A stretch of 24,583 bases of DNA from Plantago elongata (Eukaryota; Streptophyta; Magnoliopsida; Lamiales; Plantaginaceae). This document shows positions 22,501 through 24,583 of this stretch, piece by piece. Position 1 is the first letter of the stretch; every line of letters starts with the position of its first letter. Position numbers and translations under genes: made by a program. The stretch is taken from contig JAYMSP010002391.1 in NCBI GenBank assembly GCA_036897095.1, forward strand, positions 1-24,583. The letters run 5' to 3'. The notes under the pieces were generated by a model. The model did not search any database, was not told the origin of the DNA, and saw only the letters and a list, made by a program, of their open reading frames with translations.

Positions 22501-24524
22501 GGAGGTGGATAAATGGGAATAATAGCCAAGATGAGATAGACCTTCCCTCTTACCAGGGTTGACATTACTATTAAACTACAAAACTGGATTAAGACGCATA
22601 AAAAACCAGTTTCCCTTAAACATTAGGGAAAATCACACTCGTGTAAATTAGGGAAATGCACTTAACTTGGGTGGGTGGTCGGGTAATTTTAACCGGCATG
22701 GCATGGAATGTGATATATATAGTGCTTTAGAAATCTATAAAATATGGCTTTTCCTAATGTTTAGGGATACCGGTTATTTTATAAGAATTTCACCCACAAA
22801 TTGACCCTAGAAAGCTAAAGCTCACATAGGCAGAAAGGTAATAGCAAGATAACTGCACAAAATCACATGGATGACACATGGGCATACTCGCTAACCTTTT
22901 GGGTAACTCGGTCAAAGTGGATGAGTGAATAACACACTAGCGTTATCAATTTCAACTACTATGCAGTATTTCAGGATTGAACAAATAGACCTCATTTTAT
23001 CATCAGAATCTGACTAGACTTAAACTTTGTAATTAGTAAAACAATTACATAAGGTATTTCATGAAATTACATTGTGCTTGTGACCTCATTTTACCATATG
23101 CTACTAGAGTGTAATGACCGTCTCCTCGGGAAGTCAGGCACTAGTCCCAAGGACATGCCCATAGACCCAGTACTTTCTCTCATTATTGAGTACCAGAGTC
23201 CATTTTTAACGTGACGTTTATAAAGAGTATATTCTTATTTTTTTCATCTTTCTGTACATGAAAAGTATAGTTACGTGGGGGGTGTAAGAAACATTGATTT
23301 CAGTCAGAAGCAATAATGATTTTTTCATACCAAATTTGATACGAGGGCTAAAAAGTAAGAATAACCACAGGTACACATTCTTACCGAACCCAAAAGTCAA
23401 TAACCTGAGACCCATTTTTGGGCGCTCTGTAATACCTACCCGTTTGATAGGCCCATAAGCCTCAAATTCTCTTTTGACCCTGCTCTCGGTTGTCTCATAA
23501 TTCTGGAAAAGGAAACAAACGTGTCAACATACATGGAAGGCTGCAAGAGAAGCAGGAAGAAGATGTCCAAGGAAAGGATAACTCACCAGCCTAGCCACAA
23601 AAAGCGTTTTGTACGGATCTCCAGATACATTTGGGTCAGTGGCTGGGTCATCTGCAAAAGGAAACAGTATGAACAGTGTTACAAAATCCGTAGACAATAT
23701 TTTGTGAGGATTTACTTTTTCCTAAGTTAGGTAACCCTTTGTTCAAACAAGAATCAACTTGAGGTGGATAAAAAGATAAAAACAAAAACAATCAGATTTT
23801 GGATTTAAAAGGCAAATAAAGCTTTCATCACATTTTTCAAGTGCTTCCGCTGCCTTTCTGGCTCCCTCCTCCAGCCGTATTTGTTGAATCCGGGCTCTTT
23901 TCTGTGCCTGCACACGCAACAGGTATGGACCAATGAGTCATATATTAAAAGAATGCACTAGAGGAAGTCTTCTTCTAATCGATTTGTTTCATTCTTTGAC
24001 ATGACAAACTTGTGATTGTTATATAACTTTGGTCAATGTGAATAAAATTTCTAGGGCAGGATAAACAAATTGAAACCCAGAAAACTGATCATTGAACTGA
24101 TGGCAAACAGGAGAGCTAACGGTGTATGGGGCCTATTATGACTCCAATTGGATAAATCAGAATGCTGCTAGGAGATACTGTTTCCACATACAAAATCCTA
24201 ACCTAAAAAATTATAGAGCAGGAAGAGACTTACTGGAGTTTCACCCTTCTCCACGGGGCGAGCATATTCAGGATCATCAGGCTCAGCAAATTTACTCACA
24301 AACAGCGACATGCCTATAAAACCAAATAAGAACAGAGAATAAATAAATCATGTACCACATTCTTCACGACGTATTTAAAGGACCAGCTGCATCGCAGCAA
24401 TTCACAAACCTGTGTATGGAAGGCATTTCCTCTTCTCCGGAGGTGGTTTGTATTCCAGTGGTGGACGAGGCTCAAATAACTTCAGAAGGTTTGTCGTTAA
24501 GCCTGTCGGATGACTCTGACCAAT
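19533..24524 (-). CDS. U1-70K: U1 snRNP 70 kDa protein (U1-70K), 5' end beyond window
   Basis: Nine exons in transcript order: 24524-24410, 24313-24234, 23907-23832, 23651-23587, 23502-23440, 21712-21631, 21515-21353, 20334-20269 and 20172-19533. All have GT-AG borders and continuous phase, encoding 449 residues. The first visible exon starts at [10 protein letters not shown], so about 30 N-terminal residues of the family lie past 24583. Visible features: the U1-70K N-terminal region ([36 protein letters not shown]), an RRM with RNP2 KTLFVARL and RNP1 RGYAFIEF, the signature [20 protein letters not shown], a Gly-rich GGGLG, and a last exon of about 210 residues dominated by RD/RE/DR dipeptides. 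Known role: it binds U1 snRNA stem-loop I and, through the Arg-rich tail, SR proteins to select 5' splice sites in the nucleus. The RRM is split by an unusually large intron (21713-23439). Confidence 0.96.
22098..22448. repeat. Tandem duplication inside U1-70K intron 6
   Basis: Two copies of a ~184-base unit are visible. The best-conserved parts are 22141-22263 and 22325-22448, each beginning TGTAACAAAGCAAAAGGTGG and containing GAATCTCCAGTTGCT and GGCCA. The copies differ by scattered substitutions and small indels, so the duplication is not recent. Confidence 0.8.
22616..22763. repeat. Inverted repeat in U1-70K intron 6
   Basis: TTAAACATTAGGGAAAA at 22616-22632 is mirrored by TTTTCCTAATGTTTA at 22749-22763, with one unpaired base and a loop of about 115 bases. 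It could be a small foldback element or an RNA stem in the pre-mRNA. Confidence 0.5.
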
Positions 24525-24583
24525 CTGTAAATTAAATGAGAAGGAAAGTTAATAACAAACAAAGATACATAATAAACATAAAC

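Overview
This is a nuclear segment from a flowering plant, most likely a eudicot. The evidence is AT-rich spliced genes with plant-type GT-AG introns, three plant housekeeping genes with conserved exon phases (a COV1/LCV-type membrane protein, a DDM1-type SWI2/SNF2 remodeler, U1 snRNP 70K), a class III chitinase relic, and plant-type LINE and Stowaway-like elements. I could not fix the family or species.

Layout. Positions 1-2227 are AT-rich intergenic DNA carrying an ~0.8 kb terminal-inverted-repeat element (345-1139). A complete six-exon COV1/LCV gene lies on + (2228-4882). A nuclear tRNA-Glu(TTC) sits at 5891-5962 (+). A class III (GH18) chitinase pseudogene with about six frame breaks is at 6249-7139 (+). 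A complete 15-coding-exon DDM1 gene runs on - from 14349 to 7544 and reconstructs to 753 residues. Its first coding intron holds a 5'-truncated antisense LINE bounded by a perfect 15-bp target-site duplication. From 14350 to 19532 the DNA is mostly repeats: the DDM1 leader and promoter with an E2F-like box, a 1.25 kb Stowaway/mariner-type element with long inverted arms, an odd region with an AACATTAC motif recurring every 21 bp, and a possible small Harbinger-like element. U1-70K occupies 19533-24524 on -. Only its extreme 5' part lies beyond the right edge.

The genes do not form a pathway or cluster. DDM1 maintains heterochromatic DNA methylation and represses transposons, U1-70K defines 5' splice sites, COV1/LCV proteins act in vascular patterning and trafficking, and the chitinase copy looks dead. 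I see no new multi-gene system. The signals most worth a second look are the 21-bp periodic repeat, the retrotransposon inside the gene of a retrotransposon silencer, and the large duplicated sixth intron of U1-70K. All exon boundaries were derived by eye from reading frame, splice signals and family conservation, without transcript data.
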